DNA of 64,000 bases from Serratia bockelmannii (GTDB taxonomy: Bacteria > Pseudomonadota > Gammaproteobacteria > Enterobacterales > Enterobacteriaceae): positions 1-64,000 of the forward strand of contig NZ_VOUX01000005.1 of assembly GCF_008011855.1 (NCBI RefSeq), read 5' to 3'. Each line of letters starts with the position of its first letter. Position 1 is the first letter of the stretch. Below, one piece after another: positions 36,186-44,434 of this stretch. The notes under the pieces were generated by a model. It was given only the letters and a program-made list of their open reading frames with translations, was not told the DNA's origin and ran no database searches. Position numbers and translations under genes: made by a program.

Positions 36186-36950
36186 ATGAACGCATTAAAC
36201 GGCAAGGTGGCGGTGATCGGCGGCGCCAGTTCGGGGATCGGCAAAGCGGCGGCGCTGCTGTTCGCCCGGCAGGGCGCAGCGCTGGTGTTGGGCGCCCGGC
36301 GCGCGCCGCTGTTGGCCGAGCTGGTAGAGGACATTCGACGCGAGGGCGGCCGGGCGTTGGCGGTAGCCGGTGACGTGCGCGACGAAGCCTTCGCCGAACG
36401 GTTGACGACGACGGCCGTCGATGAGTTCGGCGGGCTGGATATCGCCTTCAACAACGCCGGCACCTTGGGGCCGCTGGGGCCATCGCTGGCGCACAGCGCG
36501 TCAGAATGGCGCGACGTGCTGGAAACCAATCTGTCCAGCGCTTACTACAGCGCCAAATATCAAATCCCCGCCATGCTGGCGCGCGGCGCAGGCTCGGTGA
36601 TCTTCACCTCCACCTTCGTTGGCCACACCGCGGCGTTTCCCGGCACGGCGGCCTATGCGGCCGGCAAGTCGGGGCTGATCGGCCTGACGCAGGCGCTGGC
36701 GGTGGAGTTCGGCGGGCGCGGCATTCGGGTGAACGCGCTGCTGCCGGGCGGCACCGATACGGCGATGGGCCGGCAGATGAGCAATACCCCGGAGGCGCTG
36801 GCGCAGGTGGCCGCACTGCACGCGCTGAAGCGGCTGGCGATGCCGGAGGAGATCGCGCAGGCGGCGCTGTATCTGGCGTCTGACGCCTCCTCATTCGTCA
36901 CCGGCACCGCGATGCTGGTGGACGGCGGCGTATCCATCCAGCGCGGCTGA
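36186..36950 (+). CDS. Short-chain dehydrogenase/reductase
   Basis: A 254-residue classical SDR. Cofactor motif GGASSGIGKA (residues 13-22), NNAG near 90, catalytic Ser in FTSTFVG and YAAGK (Tyr and Lys) at about 157-161. The Arg residues after the first strand (GARRAP) suggest NADP(H). Substrate unknown. ATG at 36186 with GTGAGGATGAGCG upstream. Convergent with the NlpA-type lipoprotein gene; a 9-bp perfect hairpin (36961-36983) lies between them. Confidence 0.88.
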   Translation: MNALNGKVAVIGGASSGIGKAAALLFARQGAALVLGARRAPLLAELVEDIRREGGRALAVAGDVRDEAFAERLTTTAVDEFGGLDIAFNNAGTLGPLGPSLAHSASEWRDVLETNLSSAYYSAKYQIPAMLARGAGSVIFTSTFVGHTAAFPGTAAYAAGKSGLIGLTQALAVEFGGRGIRVNALLPGGTDTAMGRQMSNTPEALAQVAALHALKRLAMPEEIAQAALYLASDASSFVTGTAMLVDGGVSIQRG

Positions 36951-36960
36951 GGTTGGCATG

Positions 36961-36983
36961 GCCCGTGGCCGGGTGCCACGGGC
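36961..36983. terminator. Hairpin between convergent SDR and lipoprotein genes
   Basis: GCCCGTGGC-CGGGT-GCCACGGGC, perfect 9-bp stem, no T-run on either side. Confidence 0.5.
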
Positions 36984-36996
36984 TCTACGTGAGGCG

Positions 36997-37812
36997 TTAC
37001 CAGCCTTTGACGGCGTCGCCCTTGTAGATTTCGGTGGCGCTGGCCGCCACTTCATCGGTCTGATAGGCCTTGACCAGATCCTTCACTTTCTCGCTGTCTT
37101 TATTGTCGATGCGGCTGGCGAAGATGTTGACATAAGGCGAGTTTTTGTCCTCGACAAACAGCCCGTCCTTCGCCGGCGACAGACCGATCTGGCTGGAATA
37201 GTTGGTGTTGATGATCGCCAGCGTCACCTGTTGGTCGTCCAGCGCGCGCGGCAGCTGCGGCGCTTCAATCTCGACGATCTTCAGCTTTTTCGGGTTGCTG
37301 ACGATGTCCAGCGCGGTCGGCAGCAGGCCGACGCCGTCTTTCAGAGTAATCAGCCCCTGTTTTTGCAACAGCAGCAGCGAGCGGCCCAGGTTGGTCGGAT
37401 CGTTCGGCACCGCCACCTGCGCGCCGTCCGGCAGTTGGCTGAGTGCGGTTATCTTCTTCGAATAGCCGGCGATCGGGTAGACGAAGGTGTTGCCTACCGC
37501 CGCCAGCTTGTAGCCGCGCTCCTGCATCTGTTTGTCCAGATACGGTTTGTGTTGAAAGGCGTTGACGTCCAGATCGCCGTTGTTCAGCGCTTCGTTCGGC
37601 AGCACGTAATCGTTGAAGGTCACCACCTCCACGTCCAGATCGTATTTCTGCTTGGCCACTTTCTGCACCACCGCCCACAGCGACTGATCGATGCCGGCGC
37701 TGATGCCGACCTTGATGTGGTGAGCGTCCTGTGCGGTCGGGCCGCAGGCGGTCAGCAGCAGCGTGCCGGCGGCGGCCAGCGCCAGGGTGAGGTTTTTCAG
37801 CGTAAATGTCAT
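36997..37812 (-). CDS. NlpA/MetQ-family substrate-binding lipoprotein
   Basis: A 271-residue lipoprotein (lipobox LLLTAC, Cys near residue 23) of the MetQ/NlpA group, which binds methionine or related compounds for ABC import. VNAFQHKPYLDKQMQERGYKL and VPNDPTNLGRSLLLLQ are characteristic. No MetN/MetI genes adjoin it, so it is an orphan binding protein like E. coli NlpA, possibly feeding a MetNI system encoded elsewhere. ATG at 37812. 37813-38048 holds no gene and contains the divergent promoters. Confidence 0.9.
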   Translation of the reverse strand: MTFTLKNLTLALAAAGTLLLTACGPTAQDAHHIKVGISAGIDQSLWAVVQKVAKQKYDLDVEVVTFNDYVLPNEALNNGDLDVNAFQHKPYLDKQMQERGYKLAAVGNTFVYPIAGYSKKITALSQLPDGAQVAVPNDPTNLGRSLLLLQKQGLITLKDGVGLLPTALDIVSNPKKLKIVEIEAPQLPRALDDQQVTLAIINTNYSSQIGLSPAKDGLFVEDKNSPYVNIFASRIDNKDSEKVKDLVKAYQTDEVAASATEIYKGDAVKGW

Positions 37813-38048
37813 TTTCCCAGGGTCCTTGTCAACATTGCCTGCTAATTTTGGCGGGCAGAATAGTGGCAGTGACTGTAGGTAATCGCTGGGCTAAAACAAA
37901 ATACTGATTCACTATGACTCATAGCGATTAGCTATGAGCGGCCGCTGCCCGGCGCGGTGCGGATTGCTTTGACGGCGAATCGACGGGCTTATTATGATAG
38001 CCGTTGGCCCGCAAGGGCAGACTGGGTACTGAAACGAAGGAAAAGACA

Positions 38049-38567
38049 ATGCGATTGAACACTTGGAGCAAGGCGCTGCTGCCGCTGGTGGTGTTGGCCT
38101 GCGTCTCGGCGACTCAGGTTCGGGCGGCGGAGAGCGATACCGGACCGATCCCTAAACAGCTGCTGGGCAACTGGCGCGTCAGCAAGATCGTGCCGACCCA
38201 GACCACCGGCTGCTGGGATCAACAGCAGGCGCAGAGCCTGATCGGCGGCAAAATCAGCTATAAGGCGGATGCATTCAGCTGGAACGGCACGGCGCTGAAA
38301 AGCGAAGGGGCCACCGTCAGCACCGTAGAAGCGCAGGAGTTTGTCGAGGACAATTCCGGCAGCAGCTCCTACATCGATTTCCCGATGCTGGGCATCAGCA
38401 CGCCGTCGGTCGAACGCGTGGCCATTCAGCATGCGGATACCACCATCAAAGGCATTACCGATCAGGGCACCGATGGGGTGCCCGGCGATAACGTGCTGGT
38501 GAAAGACGCCAACACGCTGATCCTGTCGCTGTGCAACGTCTGGTTTGAGGCGCAGCGCGAGAAGTAA
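38049..38567 (+). CDS. Hypothetical exported protein
   Basis: A 172-residue protein with a signal peptide (WSKALLPLVVLACVSATQVRA, mature from AESDTG). The mature part begins IPKQLLGNWRVSKIVPTQTTGCW, which resembles the first strand of small lipocalin-like barrels (GNWxxxK), and has a second Cys near the end (LSLCNVWF) that could pair with it. No function recognised. ATG at 38049 has GAAGGAAAAGACA upstream. Confidence 0.7.
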   Translation: MRLNTWSKALLPLVVLACVSATQVRAAESDTGPIPKQLLGNWRVSKIVPTQTTGCWDQQQAQSLIGGKISYKADAFSWNGTALKSEGATVSTVEAQEFVEDNSGSSSYIDFPMLGISTPSVERVAIQHADTTIKGITDQGTDGVPGDNVLVKDANTLILSLCNVWFEAQREK

Positions 38568-38714
38568 TTTTTGCCTTCAGCCCCGGCAACGGGGCTTTCC
38601 CACCGCGTCGCCACCCGTCATACGGGCCATTTCTGAACTAAAATTAACCATAACGATATGACCCTGACGTGATATCGGAGCCTCGGCTCTACCGAGTCCA
38701 TGACAGGAGGCGCT

Positions 38715-39140
38715 ATGTGTTACCACCATATTGTCATCGCCACCGATCTGAGCGATGACGGCAAACGGTTGGTCGAAAAGGGGGCGCGGCTGGCGGAGGC
38801 GCTGCAGGCCAAACTCTCGCTGATCTATGTCGACGTTCACTACGACACCTACCACGCGGCGATCGGTTTTTCGGAGCGCAGCGATAACGGCGTGCCGTTC
38901 GAAGAGAAGATCCGCAAAGAGCTGGAGCCCACCACGCAAAACGTCAATTACCCGATCGCGGAAGTGATTATTGGGCGCGGCGGCTTCGTTGACGAACTGC
39001 GCACGGCAGTCGTGGACAAGAACATCGATCTGCTGGTGTTCGGCCATCACCACGATCTGTGGAGCAACCTGTTTTCTTCCACCCGCAATGCCATCAACCA
39101 GTTGAATATCGACGTGCTGGTGATCCCGATCCGCTCATAA
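38715..39140 (+). CDS. Universal stress protein (UspC/UspD-like)
   Basis: A 141-residue UspA-superfamily protein. HHIVIATDLSDDGKRLVEKGA is the N-terminal strand with ATP/phosphate-loop Asp, and FGHHHDLWSNLFSSTRNAIN is the C-terminal loop typical of the enterobacterial UspC/UspD type. Cytoplasmic dimer, induced by growth arrest in relatives. ATG at 38715 has AGGAGG upstream. A perfect palindromic terminator follows. Confidence 0.88.
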   Translation: MCYHHIVIATDLSDDGKRLVEKGARLAEALQAKLSLIYVDVHYDTYHAAIGFSERSDNGVPFEEKIRKELEPTTQNVNYPIAEVIIGRGGFVDELRTAVVDKNIDLLVFGHHHDLWSNLFSSTRNAINQLNIDVLVIPIRS

Positions 39141-39163
39141 ACGCGATCATGCCTCTTCCATTC

Positions 39164-39192
39164 ACTCCGCGCTGCAGCGCGGAGTTTCTTTT
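39164..39192 (+). terminator. Intrinsic terminator of the usp gene
   Basis: ACTCCGCGCTG immediately followed by its reverse complement, then TTCTTTTG. Confidence 0.8.
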
Positions 39193-39250
39193 GCAGCAAA
39201 AAATGCCTTACTCGGTTGCATAATACATAAGTAAATACTAATGTGTTTGT

Positions 39251-39565
39251 ATGAACGAAAATGACATCTTCAAGGCGTTGGCCGATCCGACCCGCCGCGG
39301 CATCTTCGACAAACTTGCCGCCGGCAGCATGAACGCCAGCGCGCTGCGCGAAGGGCTGACCATCAGCCAGTCGGCGATGTCGCAACACCTGGCGGTGCTG
39401 CGCAATGCCGGGCTGATACGTGAGGCGAAGCAGGGGCGCTGCGTTAATTACCAGGTCGACCCGGACGGGCTGGCGCAGATCGCCCAGTGGCTGGCGAAGT
39501 ACCGCGCCTATTGGCCGGCGCGCATCGACGCGCTGCAAATCTTGCTGAAGGATATGGATCAATGA
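39251..39565 (+). CDS. ArsR-family regulator
   Basis: A 104-residue winged helix protein: KALADPTRRGIFDKL, then SALREGLTISQSAMSQHLAVLRNAGLI (recognition helix) and a beta wing (REAKQGRCVNYQV). There is no metal-binding CxC in the recognition helix, so it is probably not a metal sensor. It belongs to the ArsR group that pairs with SRPBCC proteins; the next gene is one and overlaps it by 4 bp (ATGA). Confidence 0.9.
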   Translation: MNENDIFKALADPTRRGIFDKLAAGSMNASALREGLTISQSAMSQHLAVLRNAGLIREAKQGRCVNYQVDPDGLAQIAQWLAKYRAYWPARIDALQILLKDMDQ

Positions 39566-39891
39566 ATAAACGGGTTGAGCCGCCGCCGCGCGATCGGCTG
39601 GTATTGGAGTATGCGCTCGAGGCGCCGCCGGAAAAAGTGTGGCGGGCGCTCAGTATTCCCGAACTGCGCGAGCAGTGGCTGCCGCCGGGGGATCTGGCGC
39701 AGGCCGAGCCGTTGGCCACCACGCCGGGCGAAGCAGTGAGCTATCGCCTGCGCGACGACCAGCCGCCGTTTCTCGAAAGCGTCGTCACCCTGCAGATCGT
39801 GCCGGATGCCGGCGGCGGCAGCCTGTTGCGGGTGATCCACCGGCTCGACGCCGTCAACGACGGCCCGACGATGATGATGCGCGCCGCCTGA
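39562..39891 (+). CDS. SRPBCC (AHSA1/START-like) protein
   Basis: A 109-residue hydrophobic-cavity protein: LVLEYALEAPPEKVWRALSIPELREQWLPPG is the start of an AHSA1/CalC-type domain. It is short for the family (about 140), lacking the usual WxxxLxxL C-terminal helix; it ends VNDGPTMMMRAA. The ATG overlaps the arsR stop, so the two are translationally coupled, a common regulator/ligand-binding pair. Ligand unknown. Confidence 0.82.
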   Translation: MNKRVEPPPRDRLVLEYALEAPPEKVWRALSIPELREQWLPPGDLAQAEPLATTPGEAVSYRLRDDQPPFLESVVTLQIVPDAGGGSLLRVIHRLDAVNDGPTMMMRAA

Positions 39892-39936
39892 CGCGTTAAA
39901 CACATTTCTCTTTGTTGCCAACCCAGGAGTTCACCG

Positions 39937-40530
39937 ATGCGTGAGAAGATGATGCTCGTCCCGATGGTGGTGGAGCAGACCAGCCGGGGAGAACGTTCCT
40001 TTGATATTTATTCGCGCCTGCTGCGCGACCGGATCGTGTTCCTTAACGGTGAGGTCAATGACGACGTGGCCGAAATGCTGTGTGCCCAGTTGCTGTTTCT
40101 GGAGGCGGAAAACCCGGAAAAACCGATCCACCTGTACATCAACTCGCCGGGTGGGGCGATCACCAGCGGGCTGGCGATTTACGACACCATGCAGTATATC
40201 CGCGCGCCGGTGCATACGCTGTGCATGGGCACCGCGCGTTCGATGGGCTCATTCCTGCTGATGGCCGGCGAACCGGGGCACCGCATGGCGCTGCCCAACG
40301 CCAGCCTGCACGTGCACCAGCCGCTGGGCGGCTTTCAGGGGCAGGCGTCCGACATTCTGATCCAGGCAGAGGAAATGAAACGCACCAAAGACCGGGTGAT
40401 CCGGTTGTATGCCCAACATTGCGGCCTGAACGAAGAGGAAGTGGAGCGGGTGTTGGATCGCGATCGCTTTATGACCGCCGACGAAGCGGCGGCCTGGGGA
40501 TTGATCGATCGGGTATTGCGGGCGCGGTGA
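39937..40530 (+). CDS. Second ClpP-type serine protease (paralogue)
   Basis: A 197-residue ClpP-family peptidase. Catalytic Ser in [11 protein letters not shown], His in [19 protein letters not shown], Asp in LDRDRFM. It differs from the housekeeping ClpP over the N-terminus ([23 protein letters not shown] replaces the propeptide) and by GTARS instead of GQAAS. It is not followed by clpX and so is an extra copy; it may form mixed rings with ClpP or work with another AAA+ partner. ATG at 39937 follows CCAGGAG. Confidence 0.9.
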   Translation: MREKMMLVPMVVEQTSRGERSFDIYSRLLRDRIVFLNGEVNDDVAEMLCAQLLFLEAENPEKPIHLYINSPGGAITSGLAIYDTMQYIRAPVHTLCMGTARSMGSFLLMAGEPGHRMALPNASLHVHQPLGGFQGQASDILIQAEEMKRTKDRVIRLYAQHCGLNEEEVERVLDRDRFMTADEAAAWGLIDRVLRAR

Positions 40531-40573
40531 GTGTCGGCTCCGATAGCGGAATGAAGGGGGCAATATCACTCGA

Positions 40574-40990
40574 TTATTGGTAGGTGAGCGCCGTTGAGGT
40601 GATCCAGCCACGCTGACCGGCACATTCGCCGGTAATGATGGAGATTTCTTTCCATTCCGCATTGCCGATGTCCATTGCAGCGCTTTTACCTGTCAATGCG
40701 ACCTGTGTGCCGGCGATGAGCTGGCAAATATGTTTGGTGGGCTCCAACAAGTTACCCATATTGGGTTGAGCAATTAAAGGCATCGGCCGCTTCAGCACTA
40801 GCTGAGGCGCCTTTTCACCCGGTGTGTTAGTGATGGTGATATTTCCGCTATTACTACCAATCGTCGTATTCGCGCTGCCATTAACGAACTGACTGCGTGT
40901 TTCCGTTGAAGATGAAAAGGCAGAATAACCAGCGAAGAGGGTGCCGATAATTGTGGCTATGCCCGCGAGGATGGGGAGTTTATTTTGCAA
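40574..40990 (-). CDS. SH3-like exported or membrane-anchored protein
   Basis: A 138-residue protein with one N-terminal hydrophobic segment (LPILAGIATIIGTLFAGYSAF), an Asn/Ser/Thr-rich linker (SANTTIGSNSGNITITNT) and a C-terminal SH3b-type domain: ICQLIAGTQVALTG...WKEISIITGECAGQRGWI, with a GWI strand typical of bacterial SH3 domains and two Cys that may pair. Function unknown. Less GC-rich than the ClpP-type gene beside it. Confidence 0.65.
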   Translation of the reverse strand: MQNKLPILAGIATIIGTLFAGYSAFSSSTETRSQFVNGSANTTIGSNSGNITITNTPGEKAPQLVLKRPMPLIAQPNMGNLLEPTKHICQLIAGTQVALTGKSAAMDIGNAEWKEISIITGECAGQRGWITSTALTYQ

Positions 40991-41357
40991 GATATTTCTC
41001 CATGGGTATTTATTATATTGATGTTTGGTGAAAATGCCTTTCCCATACTAAATGGGTAAAGCGCAAATGAAAATATAATTCATAATATTTGCAAATGCAG
41101 TTTTGTTTAATCATTCGAATACCATATAATTAAAAATACGTATCATTCTAATTATTTCATTTGGTTGTTTGCTTCTGTTAATAAACCAAGTTGGGGAAAA
41201 TGTTTCATCTTTCTCACAATCATTCACACGGGGATGTTTGTTTTTTCTTTATTTAACAGTGTGGTTAGCCATTTTTTGTCACGCTTTTGCACACTTCACT
41301 TTGCCTCTTTTTTTGAACCAGTAATGTCTTTTTTTCTGCATGACGAATTGTTATGAA

Positions 41358-41373
41358 TTTGTTATTGATCACA
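41358..41373 (+). promoter_or_regulatory. CRP-like site upstream of the operon
   Basis: TTTGT-TATTGA-TCACA: the right half-site is perfect, the left matches 3 of 5 defined bases. It lies about 50 bp upstream of the -10-like element, a position used by activating CRP. Confidence 0.4.
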
Positions 41374-41401
41374 AATTAAGCAATTCCGTGTTGCCATTGC
41401 C

Positions 41402-41413
41402 TTGTCTATACAA
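41402..41413 (+). promoter_or_regulatory. GntR/HutC-type operator
   Basis: TTGTCTATACAA contains GTCTATAC, a perfect GT-N-TA-N-AC core of the HutC subfamily, extended to a 10-of-12 palindrome. HutC represses histidine-utilisation genes and is released by urocanate. The operon downstream encodes a urocanate hydratase. No hutC lies in this window; the S. marcescens hut regulator would act in trans. Confidence 0.5.
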
Positions 41414-41612
41414 TTATATACTTAAGGGAAAAGCAATGTTCAATAATCATCTTAACTTTTCGTGGTTAACTTTTTTTGGTGTTTAATTTTACGATTTAAT
41501 AATATCTAAGCATTAATTCATTTTTAATTTGAATGAAATTGATGGGTTGAATATCAATTTGCCGTATATCACGTGCTAATCGGGATTTTACGCTTCAAGG
41601 AGATAATCGAAC

Positions 41613-42689
41613 ATGAAACTTGGCGCATTTTTAATGCCGGCACATCCGCGTTATCGCTCGTTGCACGATGGGCATTACCACGATCTTGATACCTTGAGGT
41701 TTTTGGACAAAATCGGTTTCGATGAGGCCTGGATTGGCGAGCATTATACGATGCCGGCTGAACCGTGCCCTTCTCCAGATTTGCTCATCGCTCAAGCCAT
41801 TTTGCAGACTGAGCGCATAAAATTGGCGCCGGGCGCCTTTATGCTGCCGTTTCATCATCCAGCCGAGTTGGCTCACCGCATTTGTTGGCTGGATCATATA
41901 TCTAAGGGGCGATTAATGGTGGGAATTGGCGCCAGCGGTACCACTTTGGATCTCGACATGTTCGACATAGATCATAAGTCAGGTGTGCATCGGGAGATGA
42001 CGGCAGAATCGATAGCGATCATGATGCGATTTTGGAATAGCGATGGGCCATTCGAATTTAAAGGTAAGTATTGGACAGCGCGTCGGCCGGCGGATCAGTG
42101 GGATAAAACCTCCGGTTATCACCTCAAGCCCTATCAATCACCCCATCCGCCAGTAGGCGTGACCGGTCTTTCACCTTCATCCTCGACGTTGAAGATTGCC
42201 GGTCGTAATGGCTGGATCCCTATCAGCTTTTGTTTTACGCCTCAGTATCTCCATACCCATTGGCAAGTTGTTGAAGAGGGCGCCGCATTGAATGGAAGGG
42301 TTCCGCCGGCCAGGGATACATGGCGTGTCAGTCGTCCTATTCTGATCGCCGACACAGATGCGCAAGCATGGCGGCTTGCTGTCGAAGGCGAAATGGGACG
42401 CTACTTTCGTGAGGATTACTTGCCGATGATCGCCGGTAACAAGGCGCTTGGTTTGTTCAAACATCACCCGGATGTCCCCGACAGTGAAGTCACCGTCGAG
42501 TATTGCGCCAAGCATTGCTGGCTCCTTGGATCGCCGGAGACGGTTCGTGAACGCATAGAAGAAATGCAATCGCTGTCTGGCGGATTCGGTGTGTTGCATG
42601 TCATGGGGTTCGATCATTTGGATGAATTGGAACCCGTGCGCGAAAGCCATCGCGCATTGCAAGAGATCGCCACGAAATATTTCGCCTGA
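41613..42689 (+). CDS. Luciferase-like flavin-dependent monooxygenase (LLM class)
   Basis: A 358-residue TIM-barrel oxidoreductase using reduced flavin. LGAFLMPAHP...DLDTLRFLDKIGFDEAWIGEHY is the typical N-terminus, LAHRICWLDHISKGRLMVGIG the family signature, and a C-terminal LGSPETVRERIEEM closes the barrel. Relatives oxidise many compounds: limonene, alkanesulfonates, uracil (RutA). No flavin reductase is in the operon. Start ATG at 41613 has AAGGAG eight bases upstream. First gene of the operon; the next starts 46 bp downstream. Substrate unknown. Confidence 0.88.
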   Translation: MKLGAFLMPAHPRYRSLHDGHYHDLDTLRFLDKIGFDEAWIGEHYTMPAEPCPSPDLLIAQAILQTERIKLAPGAFMLPFHHPAELAHRICWLDHISKGRLMVGIGASGTTLDLDMFDIDHKSGVHREMTAESIAIMMRFWNSDGPFEFKGKYWTARRPADQWDKTSGYHLKPYQSPHPPVGVTGLSPSSSTLKIAGRNGWIPISFCFTPQYLHTHWQVVEEGAALNGRVPPARDTWRVSRPILIADTDAQAWRLAVEGEMGRYFREDYLPMIAGNKALGLFKHHPDVPDSEVTVEYCAKHCWLLGSPETVRERIEEMQSLSGGFGVLHVMGFDHLDELEPVRESHRALQEIATKYFA

Positions 42690-42734
42690 CTCAGGCCGAA
42701 TATCGGCACCGTGCGGTCATTCATGGAGAGAAAG

Positions 42735-43349
42735 ATGCAACGTCAAAAAACAACTCTGCCCCCCAATCGGACACGTCGATTCGCCGTTTTGGTGATCGAC
42801 ATGCAATACGACTTTCTGGATGAAGGTGGTCCTGTTCCTTGCGAAGGAGGGAGGGCGATTATCGCGTCGCTTCAAGTTTTGTTGAGCTTTGCGCGCGGCG
42901 CGGGCATCCCGGTGATCTATACCCAGGAAAGTCACCGTGCCAACCGTGTGGACTTCGGCCGGGAGCTTGACTACGGCGAGATACTTCATTGCCTCGAGGG
43001 AAGCCGTGGCGTTGAGATCATCGCAGACTTGTCCCCACAGGTTGGCGATCAGGTATTAATCAAACGCCGTTACAGTGCGTTCTTCGCCACTGATCTGGAT
43101 CTTTTGCTGCGCGGGATGGGAGTAGATACCGTCGTTCTGACCGGTGTTGCCACGGATGTTTGTGTGCGTGCAACTGCTCAGGACGCCATGCAATTAGATT
43201 ATCGCGTCATCGTGCCGCGCGAGTGCGTCGCGGGGACGCGTCATGTGCGACATGAGGCGGCGCTTGAGAACATCGGTTATGTATTTGGCCGTATTCAGAG
43301 TTTGACTGAGGTTATGAATCTCTTGCGGGCGGGATTGGAGGAGACATGA
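42735..43349 (+). CDS. Isochorismatase-like cysteine hydrolase
   Basis: A 204-residue Rossmann-like hydrolase. The Asp-Lys-Cys triad is visible: Asp in VLVIDMQYDFL, Lys in VLIKRRYSAF, Cys in TGVATDVCVRATAQDA. Family members hydrolyse amides (nicotinamidase, RutB ureidoacrylate amidohydrolase) or isochorismate. Its place directly after an LLM oxygenase recalls rutA-rutB, where ring opening is followed by amide hydrolysis, but there are no other rut genes here. ATG at 42735 with GGAG six bases upstream. The stop overlaps the next start (ATGA). Confidence 0.87.
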   Translation: MQRQKTTLPPNRTRRFAVLVIDMQYDFLDEGGPVPCEGGRAIIASLQVLLSFARGAGIPVIYTQESHRANRVDFGRELDYGEILHCLEGSRGVEIIADLSPQVGDQVLIKRRYSAFFATDLDLLLRGMGVDTVVLTGVATDVCVRATAQDAMQLDYRVIVPRECVAGTRHVRHEAALENIGYVFGRIQSLTEVMNLLRAGLEET

Positions 43350-44434
43350 GCGCAACGCTGTCGATAAAACCGCTGGAAGAGAGATTCAGAAACGTCTTGC
43401 AAATCTTGGTTGAAAAACGGCTTAGCTTGAGCCGGGAACAGACCCGAGATCTGGTCCAGGCCATGCTGGGACAGCAATTGGATGATATGCAGATCGGCGC
43501 GTTGCTCGTCGCTATGGCACAAAAGGGCGAGTCCGCTGACGAGATAGCCGGTGCGGTTGACGCAATAGCGGCACGTTGCCGGCCATTGGTAAGCGGTTTG
43601 CCGCTTACGTTGAATATCGGTGGTACTGGAGGAGACCGGAGCGGGACCTTCAATATTTCCACAACGGCAGCCTTGGTTGTGGCCGCAGCTGGTGTGCCAG
43701 TGATCAAGCATGGCAATAGTCGCGTGACCAGCGTCAGCGGCAGCAGCGACATGATGTCGGCGTTGGGCATTGATGTTTCGCGCAAGGGTGATGAAGCGTG
43801 GCTGCGGCGATCGTTGGCAACGAGCAACTTCGCGTTTCTCTCTACTTCGTCTTGGTATGCGTTTCCTGAACGGCTGACTGCTGTACGGCGCGCTTTGGGT
43901 GTTCGTAGCCTGTTTAATCTGAGTGGGTCGTTGGTTCATCCTGCTAACGTGACGCACCAACTGATAGGCGTTGCGCATGCTTCGCTTTTGTATCCCATGG
44001 CTGAGGCGCTGGTGAGGTTGGGCGAGGTGACGGCTTTTATCGTACATGGTGCCGGAGATTTGGATGAAGTCAGTTGCTTGGGAGAAACCCAGGTCCTGTG
44101 TGTAAGTGATGGCTGTATAGGTCGGTTTTCCGTGCGGCCGGATGATTTTGAGGTCCCTGCCTGTGAATTACGGGCGTTGCGAGGGGGGGCTGCGGAGCGT
44201 AACGCGAAAATCTGCCTGGCAGTGCTTAACGGCGAGCGGGGGGCCTATCGCAACGCGACTATAGTGAGCGCCGCGACGGCGCTGGTGTTGGCCGGCAAGA
44301 CGCGCTCCTTTGGCGAGGCGGCGAAACTCGTGCGGCAAGTATTGGATAACGGGCGGGCGTATCAGGTTCTTAAACGATTCAAGGAGACGATGAATGAGAA
44401 CGAGAGTGAAAGTCTGCGGCATCACGCACCTTGA
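43346..44434 (+). CDS. TrpD-like phosphoribosyltransferase (substrate probably not anthranilate)
   Basis: A 362-residue protein of the anthranilate phosphoribosyltransferase / pyrimidine phosphorylase fold. The PRPP loop GGTGGDRSGTFNIST, KHGNSRVTSVSGSSDMMSALG and the Mg-binding HGAGDLDE are kept. The acceptor-side segment that in TrpD reads APxxHPAM is replaced by STSSWYAFPERL, although the following Arg (TAVRRALG) and FNLSGSLVHPAN remain. PRPP binding is therefore expected but with an altered acceptor pocket. ATGA overlap with the upstream gene; its 3' end overlaps the next gene by 41 bp. It is not in a trp operon. Confidence 0.88.
   Translation: MSATLSIKPLEERFRNVLQILVEKRLSLSREQTRDLVQAMLGQQLDDMQIGALLVAMAQKGESADEIAGAVDAIAARCRPLVSGLPLTLNIGGTGGDRSGTFNISTTAALVVAAAGVPVIKHGNSRVTSVSGSSDMMSALGIDVSRKGDEAWLRRSLATSNFAFLSTSSWYAFPERLTAVRRALGVRSLFNLSGSLVHPANVTHQLIGVAHASLLYPMAEALVRLGEVTAFIVHGAGDLDEVSCLGETQVLCVSDGCIGRFSVRPDDFEVPACELRALRGGAAERNAKICLAVLNGERGAYRNATIVSAATALVLAGKTRSFGEAAKLVRQVLDNGRAYQVLKRFKETMNENESESLRHHAP

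Larger units (their letters stand above)
40991..41612 (+). promoter_or_regulatory. Long AT-rich regulatory region upstream of the seven-gene operon
   Basis: 622 bp without a credible gene. Its AT-content is far above that of the flanks, as is common in H-NS-bound acquired loci. It contains a CRP-like site (41358-41373), a HutC-type operator (41402-41413) with a -10-like TATACT at 41417-41422, and ends with AAGGAG ahead of the first ATG. About 190 bp lie between the operator and the ATG, so the leader would be long. Confidence 0.6.

Noticed and set aside
41165-41356. A 63-codon frame in the AT-rich operon leader
   Set aside because: Phe-rich translation of AT-rich DNA, no ribosome site; treated as regulatory DNA.
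41613-43349. Reading the first two operon genes as rutA-rutB for uracil breakdown
   Set aside because: The families match, but none of rutC-G or rutR is present and the rest of the operon has no place in pyrimidine breakdown.
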